Assembly (NCBI GenBank): GCA_005880805.1
Contig: VBFZ01000017.1
Span: 21,383 to 35,201, forward strand
DNA from: Chloroflexota bacterium
GTDB lineage: Bacteria; Chloroflexota; Limnocylindria; Limnocylindrales; CSP1-4
Direction of reading: 5' to 3'
DNA: 13,819 bases
Below the pieces are notes generated by a model, which made no database searches, was not told the origin of the DNA, and worked only from the letters and a program-made list of their open reading frames with translations. Each line of letters begins with the position of its first letter. The stretch's first letter is position 1. Positions 13,183-13,819 of this stretch are shown in pieces. The position numbers were made by a program, and so were the translations under genes.

Positions 13183-13819
13183 TCAGAGGTCGGCCGGGAT
13201 CGGCCTCAGGGCTTCTTCGGCCGCACCCTCCCGTGCCGTCTGGGCGAGCACAACACCGCCGACGATCAGCGCGCCGCCGGCCAGCTGGACGAGGGTGAGG
13301 CGCTCGCCGTACAGGAGCGCCGCAAGGCTGATGATGAACACGGGTTCCACCGTGCTGACGAGGGCTGCCTGTGCCGCGCCGATCCGTCGCGCTCCGGCAT
13401 AGAACGTCTGGATCGCGAGGAACGTCGAGGCGAAGCCGACGCCGAGCAGCCCTGGCCACGCGGCCGCGGGCACATCGACCGGGTTGACCGGCCGGCCCCC
13501 CATGACGGCCATCAGGACGAACACTGCGGCCGTCGCCGTCATCATCACCGTCGTCGTCGCAGCGGCATCGCTCGCCGAGCCCGCGTGGGTGACCTCGTGG
13601 CCGAGCCGGTCCGGGCGCTCACCGGCGAGGCGCAGCGACAGGATGATCCAGAGCGCGTAGATGATCGGTGACAGGATCACCAGAACAATGCCCAGCGGCG
13701 GGGGCGCGCTTCGCGGATCGATGCCGCCCACGGCCAGCACGACACCCACGGACGCGACGGCCAGCGCCAGCCACGGCCGGGCTCCGGACAGTGGCTTGCC
13801 GAAGCGGAGCGACAGCACC
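13183..13819 (-). CDS. EamA/DMT-family transporter (partial, N-terminus beyond the window)
   Basis: The visible 211 or more residues are the C-terminal part of a drug/metabolite-type exporter with ten expected membrane helices. The end of the first EamA repeat is seen (LALAVASVGVVLAVGG, then VILSPIIYALWIILSLR), then the second repeat with GLLGVGFASTFLAIQTFYAG, RRIGAAQAALVSTVEPVF and an ALLYGERLTLVQLAGGALIV end. The EP in the VEPVF motif and the GE in YGER are hallmarks of the family. A hydrophilic linker of about 20 residues separates the repeats. Substrates of such proteins vary (amino acids, sugars, metabolites) and cannot be told here. It is transcribed toward the ABC operon; the TGA at 13183-13185 directly follows the ATPase stop codon. 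Confidence 0.85.
   Translation of the reverse strand, partial: VLSLRFGKPLSGARPWLALAVASVGVVLAVGGIDPRSAPPPLGIVLVILSPIIYALWIILSLRLAGERPDRLGHEVTHAGSASDAAATTTVMMTATAAVFVLMAVMGGRPVNPVDVPAAAWPGLLGVGFASTFLAIQTFYAGARRIGAAQAALVSTVEPVFIISLAALLYGERLTLVQLAGGALIVGGVVLAQTAREGAAEEALRPIPADL

Overview
The window is high-GC bacterial DNA with dense genes, many GTG/TTG starts and several genes whose -10-like box sits only 5-9 bases before the start codon, the layout of leaderless mRNAs. With a Ser/Pro-tailed lipoprotein, a DUF5317 protein and a cupin-cyclase fusion, this suggests Chloroflexota (Limnocylindria/Ellin6529-like soil lineages) or Actinomycetota. That placement is inference; no rRNA or marker gene is present. 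I saw no tRNA, CRISPR array, insertion sequence or other sign of a mobile element.

Layout, left to right. (1) 1-254: possible tail of an upstream gene, then a promoter. (2) 255-2279 (+): S9-family serine peptidase with a beta-propeller domain, followed by a clear intrinsic terminator. (3) 2373-3708 (-): a DinB-like protein and a DUF5317 membrane protein in one unit, plus an apparent 31-residue single-pass membrane protein further downstream. (4) 3851-5020 (+): 4-hydroxyphenylpyruvate dioxygenase. (5) 5131-6555 (+): a divergent NRAMP-fold transporter. (6) 6585-7490 (-): a cupin-class III nucleotide cyclase fusion, divergent from (7) 7580-10409 (+): fumarylacetoacetate hydrolase family protein, GNAT acetyltransferase and homogentisate 1,2-dioxygenase. 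(8) 10457-13182 (+): a polar amino-acid ABC transporter operon (lipoprotein, permease, ATPase) with an Arg-rich upstream ORF. (9) 13183-13819 (-): C-terminal part of an EamA/DMT exporter that runs off the window.

HppD, HmgA and the FAH-family hydrolase form most of the homogentisate route of tyrosine/phenylalanine breakdown (4-hydroxyphenylpyruvate to homogentisate to maleylacetoacetate; fumarylacetoacetate to fumarate plus acetoacetate). No maleylacetoacetate isomerase is in view. The amino-acid ABC importer could feed the route, and the cupin-cyclase is well placed to sense or signal its status, but both links rest on position only.

The features most worth a second look are the Arg-rich leaderless upstream ORF overlapping the start of the binding-protein gene, the permease with a lipoprotein-type N-terminus, the decanucleotide repeats in the hmgA leader, the small membrane protein, and the changed metal-site residues of the NRAMP-like protein.
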